Shown: positions 52,108 to 60,634 of the stretch, piece by piece
Numbering within the stretch: position 1 is the first letter of the stretch
Layout of the letters: the number at the start of each line of letters is the position of its first letter
NCBI RefSeq assembly: GCF_023499255.1
Contig: NZ_CP092183.1
Coordinates: 1,123,501-1,187,500 of the forward strand
DNA length: 64,000 nt
Reading direction: 5' to 3'
From: Couchioplanes caeruleus
GTDB lineage: Bacteria; Actinomycetota; Actinomycetes; Mycobacteriales; Micromonosporaceae
Translations under genes and position numbers: made by a program
The notes under the pieces: model-generated
Told to the model about the DNA's origin: nothing
Seen by the model: the letters and a program-made list of their open reading frames with translations, nothing else
Databases searched by the model: none

Positions 52108-52889
52108 TCCGTTCCCGTGCATCGAGCGCTCTAGCGACGTTCGGACTGATGCTTGCCTTGTGCGTCGCGCCTGAGGCGCGCGGACCGTTGGTTATGCCGC
52201 TTCCCGATACGGCTCGCATGGCCTTGATCTCTAACGAGGTGGCCTTCCGGGACCAGGCAGCGGCCGAAGGCGATAGCTCGGCGGGCTGGCACGTGTCGAG
52301 TGGCTCACTCTTCGGTGGCGGCGCCTTTCTTTGGTCAGGGAAGCCCGATGGGAATCGTCCGAATTTTGACTCGTCGCTGTCTACTGGCTCGGCCGTCCTC
52401 AGAGCCACTACGGCGCAAGCGACCTTCCAGGACGTGACGGTCAGTTTCGACCTGCACGTCAATCAGTTCGTGCAGACGCCCCGGACTGGATTTAGGTCGT
52501 TCGACGGAGTGCACCTGCTGCTGCGTTACCGATCTGAAATGGAGACGTACGCCGTCTCTGTGTTTCGCCGGGACGGCAAGGTCGCCTTAAAGAAGAAGGT
52601 TCCGGGTGGTGTCAGTAATGGTGGAACATACTTCACGCTGGCTGAAGGGCAAATGCCGTCCATTGTAACGGGAAAGAACCAGTGGCGGCAAATGCAGGCG
52701 ACCATCTCTGGGCACCGTAGCGTTCGCCTGTCATTACGTATCGATGGCCATAGCGTACTTACAGCGTTGGATCGCGGTGCTGGTGGCATTGCTCCGATTT
52801 CATATGGTGCGGTGGGTATACGCGGCGACAACTGCGACTTCTACTTGTTCGGGCTCGACATTCGCGATGAATCGCAGAACTTTTCGTAG
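52104..52889 (+). CDS. exported LamG/concanavalin-like protein
   Basis: 261 aa. ATG 52104 overlaps the preceding stop. Signal peptide (ALATFGLMLALCVAPEARG). Beta-sandwich domain: VTVSFDLHVNQFV, FDGVHLLLRYRSEMETYAVS, VFRRDGKVALKKKVPGGVSN, GAVGIRGDNCDFYLF. It matches the C-terminal half of the 43108 protein closely. Glycan-binding or lyase-like; role unknown. Confidence 0.78.
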   Translation: MIRSRASSALATFGLMLALCVAPEARGPLVMPLPDTARMALISNEVAFRDQAAAEGDSSAGWHVSSGSLFGGGAFLWSGKPDGNRPNFDSSLSTGSAVLRATTAQATFQDVTVSFDLHVNQFVQTPRTGFRSFDGVHLLLRYRSEMETYAVSVFRRDGKVALKKKVPGGVSNGGTYFTLAEGQMPSIVTGKNQWRQMQATISGHRSVRLSLRIDGHSVLTALDRGAGGIAPISYGAVGIRGDNCDFYLFGLDIRDESQNFS

Positions 52890-52899
52890 GGAGGCTGTT

Positions 52900-54747
52900 T
52901 TGCTTAGGGGGTGGACGGTGGGTAAGAGGGTGCCGCGGCGTGGCGGGTATCAGGTCGTTCTGACGGTGGGCGTTGTTGCAGGCGTCATTGCGTTGGCTGC
53001 TGTCTTGCCTGCCGCGGCTCAGGAGCAGCAGACTCCGTCTGCGCCGGAGTCGGTAGGCTTATATGACTCTGCGACAGCTCCATCGATACCGCCAAGTCCA
53101 GTACAAGGTAGGTCGGTCGGCCAGCAGCGAACGGTTCCGGCAGCTTTGGGTGCGCCGAGCGATGACCGGTCCCCTGACCAGGCTTCGACGCCGACAATCA
53201 CGCTTGGTTTCGACGATGGAACGGCGGACCACTTAGAAGCAGGAACGATGCTCGCCGCTCGTGGACTAAAGGGCGTGTTTTATGTTAATAGTGGACGGCT
53301 GGGTGGCGAGAAGTATCTGTCGGTGGGTCAGGTCCAGCAGTTGCAGTCAATGGGGCATGAGGTAGGTGGACATACCGCGTTTCACCTACACTTGTCCCAG
53401 CAGGACTACGTTGAACAAAGACGCCAGATTTGCTTCGACCGAGTACAGCTCTCGGGTCTCGGTTTGAAAGTATCTTCATTCGCCTATCCTTTCAGCGACT
53501 TCACTGAGGACAGTAGGCGGGCCGTCGAGTCATGCGGCTATAGCAATGCGCGCACTACTTCCGGCGTCGGATGCTCCAGTTGTGCGGAGGGAGAGACGTC
53601 CCCTCCGGTCGACAGATTCGCTACGCGAGCGATGTCCGGCTTCGGTAGAAGTACAACGGCCGACGACCTTATTAAGGCGGTGAAGCGAGTCGAGGGTAAG
53701 TCGACTTGGCTTCAGCTCGTGTTTCATCAGGTTTGCGTTAACGCTAAATGTGAGTTGAATGCGGTGCGGGAATCGGAGTTTGCGTCTTTCCTCGACTGGT
53801 TGGCGGCAGAGCAGAAGAGAAGTGCTGTGCGCAGCACCACCGCGCGATCGGCTCTTGGTGATCCTGTTAAGCCGCTTGTTGCATCACCCCCGTCTACCGC
53901 TCCCGTGGCGCGACTTCAGAACTCGTCCTTCGAGAGGTCGGGTCCTAGTCCAATGAGCGCTCCGCATTGCTTTGAATATGGTGGTGAAGTCGAAGGCAGT
54001 AAAGTCGCTTGGGCCCAGTCACTTGCCGCCCATTCAGGTAGGCTATCCCTTAGCGCAACGATTTCCAGTCTTCCTCGGCCTGTACGCGTGATGTCGACAC
54101 AGGACCTCGGAAGTTGCGCACCCCCGGTGCGTGCTGGCCGGCAATACACTGTCGGCGTTTGGTACCGCTCCACAGAGCCTGTCAAGCTTGCCGCGTATGT
54201 GCGGCAGCCGCGCGGGGGATATACGAGCTTCGGCGGTAGCAAGCTCTTTGCGAAGTCTGACGTTTGGCGCTATGCCAGTTGGACTACCAGGGAGGTTCCT
54301 CGCAGCCGCAACACCGCCCTGAGTGTCGCCGTCATTTTCTCCGCCAAGGGTTCTTACGCGATTGACGACCTTCGCCTGTCGGAATCCCCTGCCATTCCGA
54401 TGTCGCCTACACATATCGGCCGGGGATCCTCGTCGAAACAGCGCGGAAATCGAGAGGAGCCCAAGCCGCTGTCGTCGTCTGCAAGAGTAACCTCTAAGAA
54501 AACAGCCAAGCCGGCATCGCAGGCGGACCCCTTCACTCCTCCTGAGAGTGGACCGCTAATTCCCGTTGCCGCGAAGACGGCGCTGAAGAATACGCTGCAA
54601 GGTCGGCCCAGCTGGCTAGGAGTTGCCCAGGTAGGTCTTGCAGTCGCTGGGGGATTTGCGCTCGTGGCTGTATTTGACCGCCGACTTCGCCAGTTGCACC
54701 GACGCACCCGATTTTCTACTAGGTCGAAAAAGCCGGATCAAGGCTAA
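52900..54747 (+). CDS. membrane-anchored polysaccharide deacetylase with CBM-like domain
   Basis: 615 aa from TTG 52900, 5 bp after AGGGAGG. Signal/TM helix (VVLTVGVVAGVIALAAVLPA), linker, then a NodB domain about 95-300: GFDDG (Asp105/Asp106) and GGHTAFH (His158/His162) form the metal site, plus SFAYPFSDF; so it is predicted active, in contrast to 51103. A CBM-like domain about 345-500 (HCFEYGG, SCAPPVRAGRQYTVGVWYRS) is shared with 43108. C-terminal TM helix (VGLAVAGGFALVAVF) and basic tail. Deacetylates the nascent polymer outside the membrane. Confidence 0.87.
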   Translation: MLRGWTVGKRVPRRGGYQVVLTVGVVAGVIALAAVLPAAAQEQQTPSAPESVGLYDSATAPSIPPSPVQGRSVGQQRTVPAALGAPSDDRSPDQASTPTITLGFDDGTADHLEAGTMLAARGLKGVFYVNSGRLGGEKYLSVGQVQQLQSMGHEVGGHTAFHLHLSQQDYVEQRRQICFDRVQLSGLGLKVSSFAYPFSDFTEDSRRAVESCGYSNARTTSGVGCSSCAEGETSPPVDRFATRAMSGFGRSTTADDLIKAVKRVEGKSTWLQLVFHQVCVNAKCELNAVRESEFASFLDWLAAEQKRSAVRSTTARSALGDPVKPLVASPPSTAPVARLQNSSFERSGPSPMSAPHCFEYGGEVEGSKVAWAQSLAAHSGRLSLSATISSLPRPVRVMSTQDLGSCAPPVRAGRQYTVGVWYRSTEPVKLAAYVRQPRGGYTSFGGSKLFAKSDVWRYASWTTREVPRSRNTALSVAVIFSAKGSYAIDDLRLSESPAIPMSPTHIGRGSSSKQRGNREEPKPLSSSARVTSKKTAKPASQADPFTPPESGPLIPVAAKTALKNTLQGRPSWLGVAQVGLAVAGGFALVAVFDRRLRQLHRRTRFSTRSKKPDQG

Positions 54748-54782
54748 TCGGGCCGTACGCACGAGCCGCGCGCGTAAATAAC

Positions 54783-55340
54783 TTGGCGTTGACCTGTGCC
54801 GCTAATGTCCAAGCGGACTTTCGGGTATCCCGGAGATCCTGGTTGCCCGACTGTCCGTTGCCGTCGCAGTCATTACTGATGTATGCCGTGGTGACGGCGA
54901 TCGCGTTGACCTCGATGCAGGTGCTTAGGACTTTACCCGAACGTTATAACGAGGTGGATGTTGTGCCTTGTCCTGGGCGGTGTGCCACGGCATATGGAGC
55001 CGCGTCCTTCCGGCGGATTGTCGATGCACTGGCATCAGAAGGTGAGACGCTTGCCTTGGCTAGAGTTCTTGTTGTCGGAGTTGCTGACAAGGCCGGGGAT
55101 ACCCACGTCCAAGAATCATCGGCTGTTGAGGTAATCAACGGTATGCGTGATGCTGGCGCATCGGTTTCCTTCATCGACGACTTAGTCGGGTCGATCACCG
55201 TTCGTGGCGGGCGCATGGCATCTGTGCACGCTGGCGATCCATCGGAATGGGACGCAGTGCTCGTGCATACTCTGCATCCGGGAGTCGATCACGCGTGGCT
55301 TTCAGCCGCGCGGAGAGTTCTGTTCGCTGCCGAGTGCTGA
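54783..55340 (+). pseudogene. C-terminal fragment of nucleotide-sugar dehydrogenase
   Basis: The last 90 codons (from about 55062: LVVGVADKAGDTHVQESSAV, EWDAVLVHTLHPGVDHAWLS) match the C-terminal UDP-binding domain of the 46221 enzyme. The N-terminal catalytic domains are missing and the upstream frame is unrelated, so it is a remnant. It ends 50 bp before the IS5 scar, which probably arose with its truncation. Confidence 0.7.
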
Positions 55341-55408
55341 AGGCGTGGGCGTGCCTACGGCAGGTATCGCGAGCGGCGACGCCGACTAAGGCGTGTCTCA
55401 TAAGCCGG

Positions 55409-55755
55409 TCAGAGCCACTCGTTGATGATGGTGATGGTCAGGACGGCTTGGAAGCGAACGGCCAGCTTGTCGTAACGGGTGGCAATACCGCGGTGGCGTT
55501 TGAGGCGGGCGATGCTGTTCTCGACGGCGTGCCGTAGCCGGTAGAGCTGCGGGTCGAACGTGGGCGGGCGCCCACCGCGGGAGCCCTTGGCCTTGCGGTG
55601 AGCGTCCTGGTCGCTCTTGCTGGGAATGCAGGCTTTGATCCCACGCGAGCGTAGATATCCGCGGTTGCCGCGGCTGGTGTAAGCCTTGTCGGCCAGCACC
55701 AGCACCGGACGTGAGCGGGCCCGGCCGACACCGAGCCGGCTGACCCGGATACGGT
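55409..55755 (-). pseudogene. IS5-type transposase, 3' part only
   Basis: RSRPVLVLADKAYTSRGNRG, YLRSRGIKACIPSKSDQDAH, RHAVENSIARLKRHRGIATR and AVLTITIINEWL are the C-terminal third of an IS5-family DDE transposase. The upstream two thirds and the first catalytic Asp are missing. Confidence 0.8.
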
Positions 55756-56534
55756 CAGGCCGTCGCAGACGGCCATCAGCACGTCCTCGAAACCACGATT
55801 CTTGAGCTCCGTGCACACGCTGAACCAGAACTTCGCACCCTCGCCGCCGTCGCCGGCCCACAGTCCGAGGATGTCGCGGGGCCCTCGACGGTCACCGCGA
55901 GGGCGACGTAGATCGGCCGGTTGGCGACCTTCCCGTCGCGGATCTTGACGTTGATCGCGTCCAGGAACACCACCGGGTAGACCCGGTCCAGCGGCCGGTT
56001 CTGCCACTCGGCCATACCGTCCATCACCTTGTCAGTGATCGTCGAGATCGTCTGACGGGACACCTCGGCGCCATACACCTCAGCCATATGGGCGCTGATC
56101 TCCCCGGTCGTCAGCCCCTTCGCGGACAGCGACAGGACCATGTCCTCAACGCCGGTCAGCCGGCGCTGCCGCTTACGGACGATCTGAGGCTCGAAGCTGC
56201 CGTCGCGATCGCGCGGCACGGTGATCTCGACCGGGCCGACGTCAGTCAGCACGGTCTTCGCCCGTGACCCGTTGCGGGAGTTCCCGCCGTCTTTACCGGC
56301 CGGATCGTGTTTCTCGTAGCCGAGGTGGTCGGTGATCTCACCGTCCAACGCGGCCTCGATCACCCGCTTGGTCAGCTGCTGCAACAGGCCACCTTCACCG
56401 GTCAGCTGCAGGCCCGCTGCGCGGGCCTGCTCGACCAGCCGGCCGACCAGCTCGGCATCCACCCCTTCAGGCGTGCTCGCCGACGTCTTCTTCGCCACCG
56501 CGGAAGTATCCACGGCATCCGACATGACAGTCAT
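55756..56534 (-). pseudogene. IS256 family transposase, 5' part with frameshift
   Basis: ATG 56534. IS256 signatures: LTKRVIEAALDGEITDHLGY, GNSRNGSRAKTVLTDVGPVE, LDAINVKIRDGKVANRPIYV. Frameshift near 55877, where VTVEG should continue as RDILGLWAGDGGEGAKFWFS. Frame resumes and ends at VLMAVCDGL where IS5 sequence starts. About 250 of the usual roughly 420 residues. Confidence 0.85.
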
Positions 56535-56627
56535 CAGGTGCGTCTCCTTGATCAGGAGTTACACCGTTCTTCTTACAGTCCCGGGCGTTCGGTGCGTGGA
56601 CGCCGGTTCGCGGCGGGGGGAGAGTTC

Positions 56628-57074
56628 CTAGTTTTGTTCGGGAACCTTCGCCCGGGCGACGCGGTCCGGTCCCAGCTGGTACGTGCTCAGGTCCAGCAGC
56701 TCAGCCGGCAAATGATGTCGCCCGGTGTCCGACAGGTCCTCCCAGCTCCCAGGTCCGGCCAGTCCGTTCAGCCAGAGCCGATGAGCCTGCTCCAACGCCT
56801 CGGCATCCCCCGGCGTGAACTCCTCGGCCGGAGCGACCACCTCCCTGGAAGAAGGCTGCCGCTGAGCCGGAGCTCCCCGCGAAGCGGCACCCCCGGCGGA
56901 AGCGGAAGCCCCACCGGAAGAGGGCGCCCCCCGGTGGGCGCGCCAGTACAGGACCGCTACCAAGACGGTCAGTGCGCCGAAGGTGGACCACAGGATCGTG
57001 AGGATGGTTGTCAGCGAAAGCTCCACGGCTTCGACGGTAATCAAAGCGATCGGAACCGACACCCGCTCGCTCAC
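56628..57074 (-). CDS. one-TM membrane protein
   Basis: 148 aa from GTG 57074 (GTG 57026 is an alternative start that removes only the head). One TM helix (LTTILTILWSTFGALTVLVA), a Ser/Ala/Gly/Pro-rich cytoplasmic stretch, and a helical acidic C-terminus (ALEQAHRLWLNGLAGPGSWE). Unknown family. Not part of the IS elements. Confidence 0.6.
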   Translation of the reverse strand: MSERVSVPIALITVEAVELSLTTILTILWSTFGALTVLVAVLYWRAHRGAPSSGGASASAGGAASRGAPAQRQPSSREVVAPAEEFTPGDAEALEQAHRLWLNGLAGPGSWEDLSDTGRHHLPAELLDLSTYQLGPDRVARAKVPEQN

Positions 57075-57141
57075 CGCTTCGAGTTAGTCACCTCGGGTGA
57101 TGTTGTTGGATGAACGTCCGGGGGTGCGGCGGCGGTGCAGG

Positions 57142-57645
57142 TCAGGGTCGGTACAGCTCGGCGATCTTTGTGAGCTTGCCGTCGCGGATGGTCACGTGTA
57201 CGGGTGACCTCGAGTCCGCCAGGTCGCTCATGTACCCGCGGCTGACCGAACATTTCGCCCCCTCGGTCATGTCGCCGATGCACTCCGGTTCGCCGGTGCC
57301 CACGCCCAGCAGCTTCACGTCCTTCGCCAGCGGGAACGTGACCTTCGTCTTGCTGCCGTCGATGACGTACTCCTGGGCGCACCGCCGGTCGATGGGGTCG
57401 AGCTGCAGCGCCTTGCAGTAGTCGATGCCGGGCAGGAAGAGGGCCGGTTCGATGATGGCCGCCCGGTTCTGCGGTTCGAAGGACAGCAGGAGGGCGACGG
57501 CGTCGCCGTCCTTGGTCACGTCCGGGAACGGGTCCTTGGTCTCGGTGACGCTGGGGGAGGGCGCGGTCGGCGCCGGTGGTTCGTCCGTGCCGCAGGCGGC
57601 GACCGGAAGGGCGAGCAGGGCCAACAGGAAGAGCAGGCGGCGCAT
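57142..57645 (-). CDS. lipoprotein
   Basis: 167 aa. Lipobox LPVAAC, Pro/Thr-rich linker, then a domain with a Cys pair (YCKALQ, RRCAQE) and another (PECIGD, KCSVSRG). Ends in an amphipathic strand. Unknown. It starts 3 bp behind the stop of the 58269 lipoprotein, so they are one transcript. Confidence 0.75.
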   Translation of the reverse strand: MRRLLFLLALLALPVAACGTDEPPAPTAPSPSVTETKDPFPDVTKDGDAVALLLSFEPQNRAAIIEPALFLPGIDYCKALQLDPIDRRCAQEYVIDGSKTKVTFPLAKDVKLLGVGTGEPECIGDMTEGAKCSVSRGYMSDLADSRSPVHVTIRDGKLTKIAELYRP

Positions 57646-57648
57646 GGT

Positions 57649-58269
57649 CTACATCCTCAGGATGCGGCCGTCGGGGAGCCGGTTGCCGGAGGCGTCGTAC
57701 GCGGCCAGCTGGGCCCAGCGGTCGTCGTCGTGCACGTCGGCCGGGTCGAACCAGAAGACGGTGATGGTGGGGTCGTGGCTCCAGCGGGCGAGGTGGGCCT
57801 GGATGGGGCGGCCCGCCTCCTGGACGGAGATGGTGGCCGGGGTGCCGGCGTAGTAGCCGTACGCGGGCTGCACGGAGCCGTCGCTGAGTTCCTTCTGGCC
57901 GTTCATCGGGTGGAAGCCCGGGGCCGACGGCGAGCCCACCCATTCTGTCAGCGAGTCGTCGGCGGTGACCTTGTTCTTCGGTTCGCGGAAGCCGATCGCG
58001 AAGCCGAAATCCTTGGGTGACCGCGGGCCCGCGCCGGTGATGCCGAAGATGACGTACTCGTCGCCGTGCGGGTCGTGCAGGCCGGTGTGGATCAGCTCGC
58101 CGACCGGGCCCTTGATGCCGTTGGGGCTGTCGATCGTCAGCTTGGGGCCGGGTGATGCCGGCGCGGTCGACGGCAGGGGGAGCGGAGCGTGGGCCACCGG
58201 GTGGGTATCGGCGCAGCCGGCGGCCAGTATCAGCACCGCCGCCGCCATGGCCAAGCTTCCCATCCGCAC
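57649..58269 (-). CDS. lipoprotein
   Basis: 206 aa. Lipobox LILAAGC with Cys at position 19, then a Pro-rich linker and a mixed alpha/beta domain (IKGPVGELIHTGLHDPHGDE, TITVFWFDPADVHDDDRW). Probably a secreted binding protein anchored in the membrane. First of a two-gene minus-strand operon. Confidence 0.75.
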   Translation of the reverse strand: MRMGSLAMAAAVLILAAGCADTHPVAHAPLPLPSTAPASPGPKLTIDSPNGIKGPVGELIHTGLHDPHGDEYVIFGITGAGPRSPKDFGFAIGFREPKNKVTADDSLTEWVGSPSAPGFHPMNGQKELSDGSVQPAYGYYAGTPATISVQEAGRPIQAHLARWSHDPTITVFWFDPADVHDDDRWAQLAAYDASGNRLPDGRILRM

Positions 58270-58315
58270 GCGTCGATCATGCCAGCCGCGGGCACGCCGG
58301 CCCTAAGGTACGCAG

Positions 58316-58801
58316 ATGCGTATCGAACAGCGGCTCGCCGAGCTGGGCCTCGAGCTGCCCGAGCCGATGAAGCTGCCGCCGGGCGTCAGTCTGCCGTTCC
58401 CGTGGGTCCGGGTGTACGGCGACCGGGCGTACGTCTCCGGGCACGGGCCGCTGGAGGCCGACGGCAGCCTCGCTCAGCCGCTCGGCAAGGTGGGCGCGGA
58501 GGTGAGCGAGGAGCAGGCGTACGCGGCCGCCGGGAAGACGGCGCTGGCGGTGCTCGCCTCGCTGCGGCGGGAGCTCGATGACCTCGACCGGGTGGTGGCG
58601 TGGGTGCGCGTGTTCGGCATGGTGGGGACGGCGCCGGGCTTTACGCGTACGCCCGCGGTCGTGAACGGGTTTTCCGATCTGATCCTGCGGTTGTGGGGTG
58701 ACGGGGCCGGGCGGCACGCCCGGTCGGCCGTGGGGCAGGCGGCCCTGCCGTTCGACATTCCGGTGGAGGTCGAGGCCGAGGTGGTGATCTCGGCGGCCTG
58801 A
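58316..58801 (+). CDS. RidA/YjgF family protein
   Basis: 161 aa. RidA_like fold with VRVYGDRAYVSGHGPL, KTALAVLASLRRELDDLDRV, RVFGMVGTAPGFTRTPAVVN, HARSAVGQAALPFDIPVEVE. It has the longer N-terminus typical of the RidA-like subgroup; the Arg of imine deaminases (RSAVG) is present. Enamine/imine deaminase or a relative. Divergent from the lipoprotein operon. Confidence 0.92.
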   Translation: MRIEQRLAELGLELPEPMKLPPGVSLPFPWVRVYGDRAYVSGHGPLEADGSLAQPLGKVGAEVSEEQAYAAAGKTALAVLASLRRELDDLDRVVAWVRVFGMVGTAPGFTRTPAVVNGFSDLILRLWGDGAGRHARSAVGQAALPFDIPVEVEAEVVISAA

Positions 58802-58967
58802 GCCGACAACTTCCCGACAAGCGCCGCCGATCATCGACGGCGTGATCGGTGACGGAACGCGGCGGGCGGGTCCCGGTGTGGCGCTCGGGCCGGCCCCCGT
58901 AAGTAACCCGACCGGGTTGCGCGTCCTGAGGTCGTATCCAGGGGAGATCACTTAGCGTCAGTGCGTC

Positions 58968-59525
58968 ATGCTCCGCCGTTATGTGCTGCCCGAGATCGTC
59001 GGCACCGTCCTCGCCGTCGCCGCCGCGTCGGCGCTGCACCGCACCTCGCCGTACGCGGCGGCCTGGGCGGGCAGCATCGCCGAGGGGATCGGGTACTACG
59101 GGACGCTGCTGTGGCGCGACACCCGCGGGCATCGCGGCGCGGGCCGGCTGCGGGCCCTGGCCGGGCAGGTGCCGGGCACGCTGGTGGAGTTCGGTACGGC
59201 CGAAGCGCTCGACACCCTTCTCGTCCGCCCGGCCCTCATGTACGCCGGTCCGGTGCTCGTCGGTGACGCGACGCTGGGCGTGGTGGCCGGCAAGCTCGCC
59301 GCGGACCTGGTCTTCTACCTGCTCGTGTTCGGCGGCCGGCTGGCGCGGCTGCGGCTCGAGGCCGGGTCAGAAGCCGAGGCCGTTCAGGATCCGCAGGACC
59401 GTGTCGCCCGCCCCGCCGCCCGGCCGTTGATCGGCGTGGCCGTCGCCCTCGGCGATGAGCAGGATCACGTCGTCGACCCGGGCGACGACATCGGCCCGGC
59501 CGGCCCGGTCCGCCGCCTCGCGTAG
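58968..59525 (+). CDS. membrane protein, three to four TM
   Basis: 185 aa. N-terminal TM (VLPEIVGTVLAVAAASAL), then segments ALMYAGPVLVGDATLGVVAG and LAADLVFYLLVFGGRLARLR. The last 50 residues are polar. The last 159 bp are antisense to the 59576 gene, so the stop may be further upstream in the ancestral gene. Family unknown. Confidence 0.6.
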   Translation: MLRRYVLPEIVGTVLAVAAASALHRTSPYAAAWAGSIAEGIGYYGTLLWRDTRGHRGAGRLRALAGQVPGTLVEFGTAEALDTLLVRPALMYAGPVLVGDATLGVVAGKLAADLVFYLLVFGGRLARLRLEAGSEAEAVQDPQDRVARPAARPLIGVAVALGDEQDHVVDPGDDIGPAGPVRRLA

Positions 59526-59576
59526 CTGCGCGGCGATCTTCAGCAATCCTGTGACCTGCGGATCCTGCGCGTCCAT
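59367..59576 (-). CDS. small helical protein
   Basis: 69 aa from ATG 59576. [54 protein letters not shown], an amphipathic helix pattern. Long overlap with the plus-strand membrane gene, so only one of the two may be real over 59367-59525. Confidence 0.45.
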   Translation of the reverse strand: MDAQDPQVTGLLKIAAQLREAADRAGRADVVARVDDVILLIAEGDGHADQRPGGGAGDTVLRILNGLGF

Positions 59577-59654
59577 GCCGTCACGATAGGCCCGGATCGC
59601 AACGGGCGACCGGCGCTCGCGTTTGGCCGGGCGGCCGCCGGGCACGACCGGAAG

Positions 59655-60272
59655 ATGACCGACTCACCGACGCTCAAGGCCCTCGTGCTGGGATGTTCCC
59701 TGAAGACCACGTCCGACGAGTCGAGCAGCGAACTGCTCGGCCGGCAGGTGCTCGACGCGCTCGCCGACCACGACGTCGAGGGCGAGGTGCTGCGCGTCGC
59801 CGACCTCGGGGTCAAGTTCGGCGTGAGCACCGACGAGGGCGACGGCGACGGGTGGCCCGCCGTACGCGACAAGGTCCTCGCCGCCCACATCCTCGTCCTC
59901 GCCACGCCGATCTGGATGGGCCAGCCGTCGAGCATCGCGAAGATGGTCCTCGAACGCCTCGACGCCGAGCTGTCCGAGACCGACGACCTGGGCCGCCCGT
60001 CGATGTACGGCAAGGTCGCCGTGGTGGCGGTCGTCGGCAACGAGGACGGCGCCCACCACGTCTGCGCCGAGGTGTTCCAGGCGCTCAACGACGTCGGCTT
60101 CACCATCCCGGCGGCCGGTGGGACGTACTGGGTGGGCGAGGCGATGGGCAAGGTCGACTACAAGGACGCCGGACCGAAGCCGGACACCACGGGAGCGGCC
60201 GCGAAGACGCTGGCCGCGAACGCCGCGCACCTGGCCCGGCTGCTGGCGGTCACGCCGTACCCGGCTTCGTGA
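59655..60272 (+). CDS. flavodoxin-like NAD(P)H-dependent FMN reductase
   Basis: 205 aa. Flavodoxin fold: LKALVLGCSLKTTSDESSSE (phosphate loop), VLATPIWMGQPSSIAKMVLE (FMN-binding loop), VAVVAVVGNEDGAHHVCAEV. NADPH-dependent flavin reductase or quinone reductase. GTGA-coupled to the DUF3253 gene. Confidence 0.9.
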   Translation: MTDSPTLKALVLGCSLKTTSDESSSELLGRQVLDALADHDVEGEVLRVADLGVKFGVSTDEGDGDGWPAVRDKVLAAHILVLATPIWMGQPSSIAKMVLERLDAELSETDDLGRPSMYGKVAVVAVVGNEDGAHHVCAEVFQALNDVGFTIPAAGGTYWVGEAMGKVDYKDAGPKPDTTGAAAKTLAANAAHLARLLAVTPYPAS

Positions 60273-60634
60273 CCGCGGACTCCCTGATCCGGGAGCTCAG
60301 GAGCGAGCTGGCGGAGGCCGGGGTGCGGGCCGAGGACGCCCTGCTGGCGCTCGGGCACGGAGGCGACCGGCGGGTGCGGCTCGCCGCGGCGATGCGGGCG
60401 CTGCTGCGGCATCGGCGGCCCGACGCGACCATCTGCCCGTCCGACGCCGCCCGGGCCGTCGGCGGCGAGGAATGGCGTGACGTGATGGACGCCGCGCGAG
60501 ACGTGGCCGCCGAGCTGGCACGCGACGGCGTCATCACCGTCCGTCAGCGCGGCGCCGAGGTCGACATCGCCGCCGCCGTGGGGCCCGTACGCCTCGGTTG
60601 TGGGCCGGCCTGGATCACCGGGACCCGCTGCTGA
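60269..60634 (+). CDS. DUF3253 protein
   Basis: 121 aa. GTG 60269 overlaps the reductase stop. DUF3253 core ATICPSDAARAVGGEEWRDV, ARDVAAELARDGVITVRQRG, and DIAAAVGPVRL. Short cytoplasmic protein often found with reductases. The last 20 bp overlap the convergent synthase gene. Confidence 0.9.
   Translation: MTADSLIRELRSELAEAGVRAEDALLALGHGGDRRVRLAAAMRALLRHRRPDATICPSDAARAVGGEEWRDVMDAARDVAAELARDGVITVRQRGAEVDIAAAVGPVRLGCGPAWITGTRC

Larger units (their letters stand above)
55390..56585. mobile_element. chimeric IS256/IS5 scar
   Basis: Right part: 5' half of an IS256 transposase with the upstream end near 56580 (CAGGAGTTACACCGTTCTTC). Left part: 3' part of an IS5-type transposase and its end GGCGTGTCTCATAAG at 55390. 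The two meet near 55755. Neither element is complete. Confidence 0.75.
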
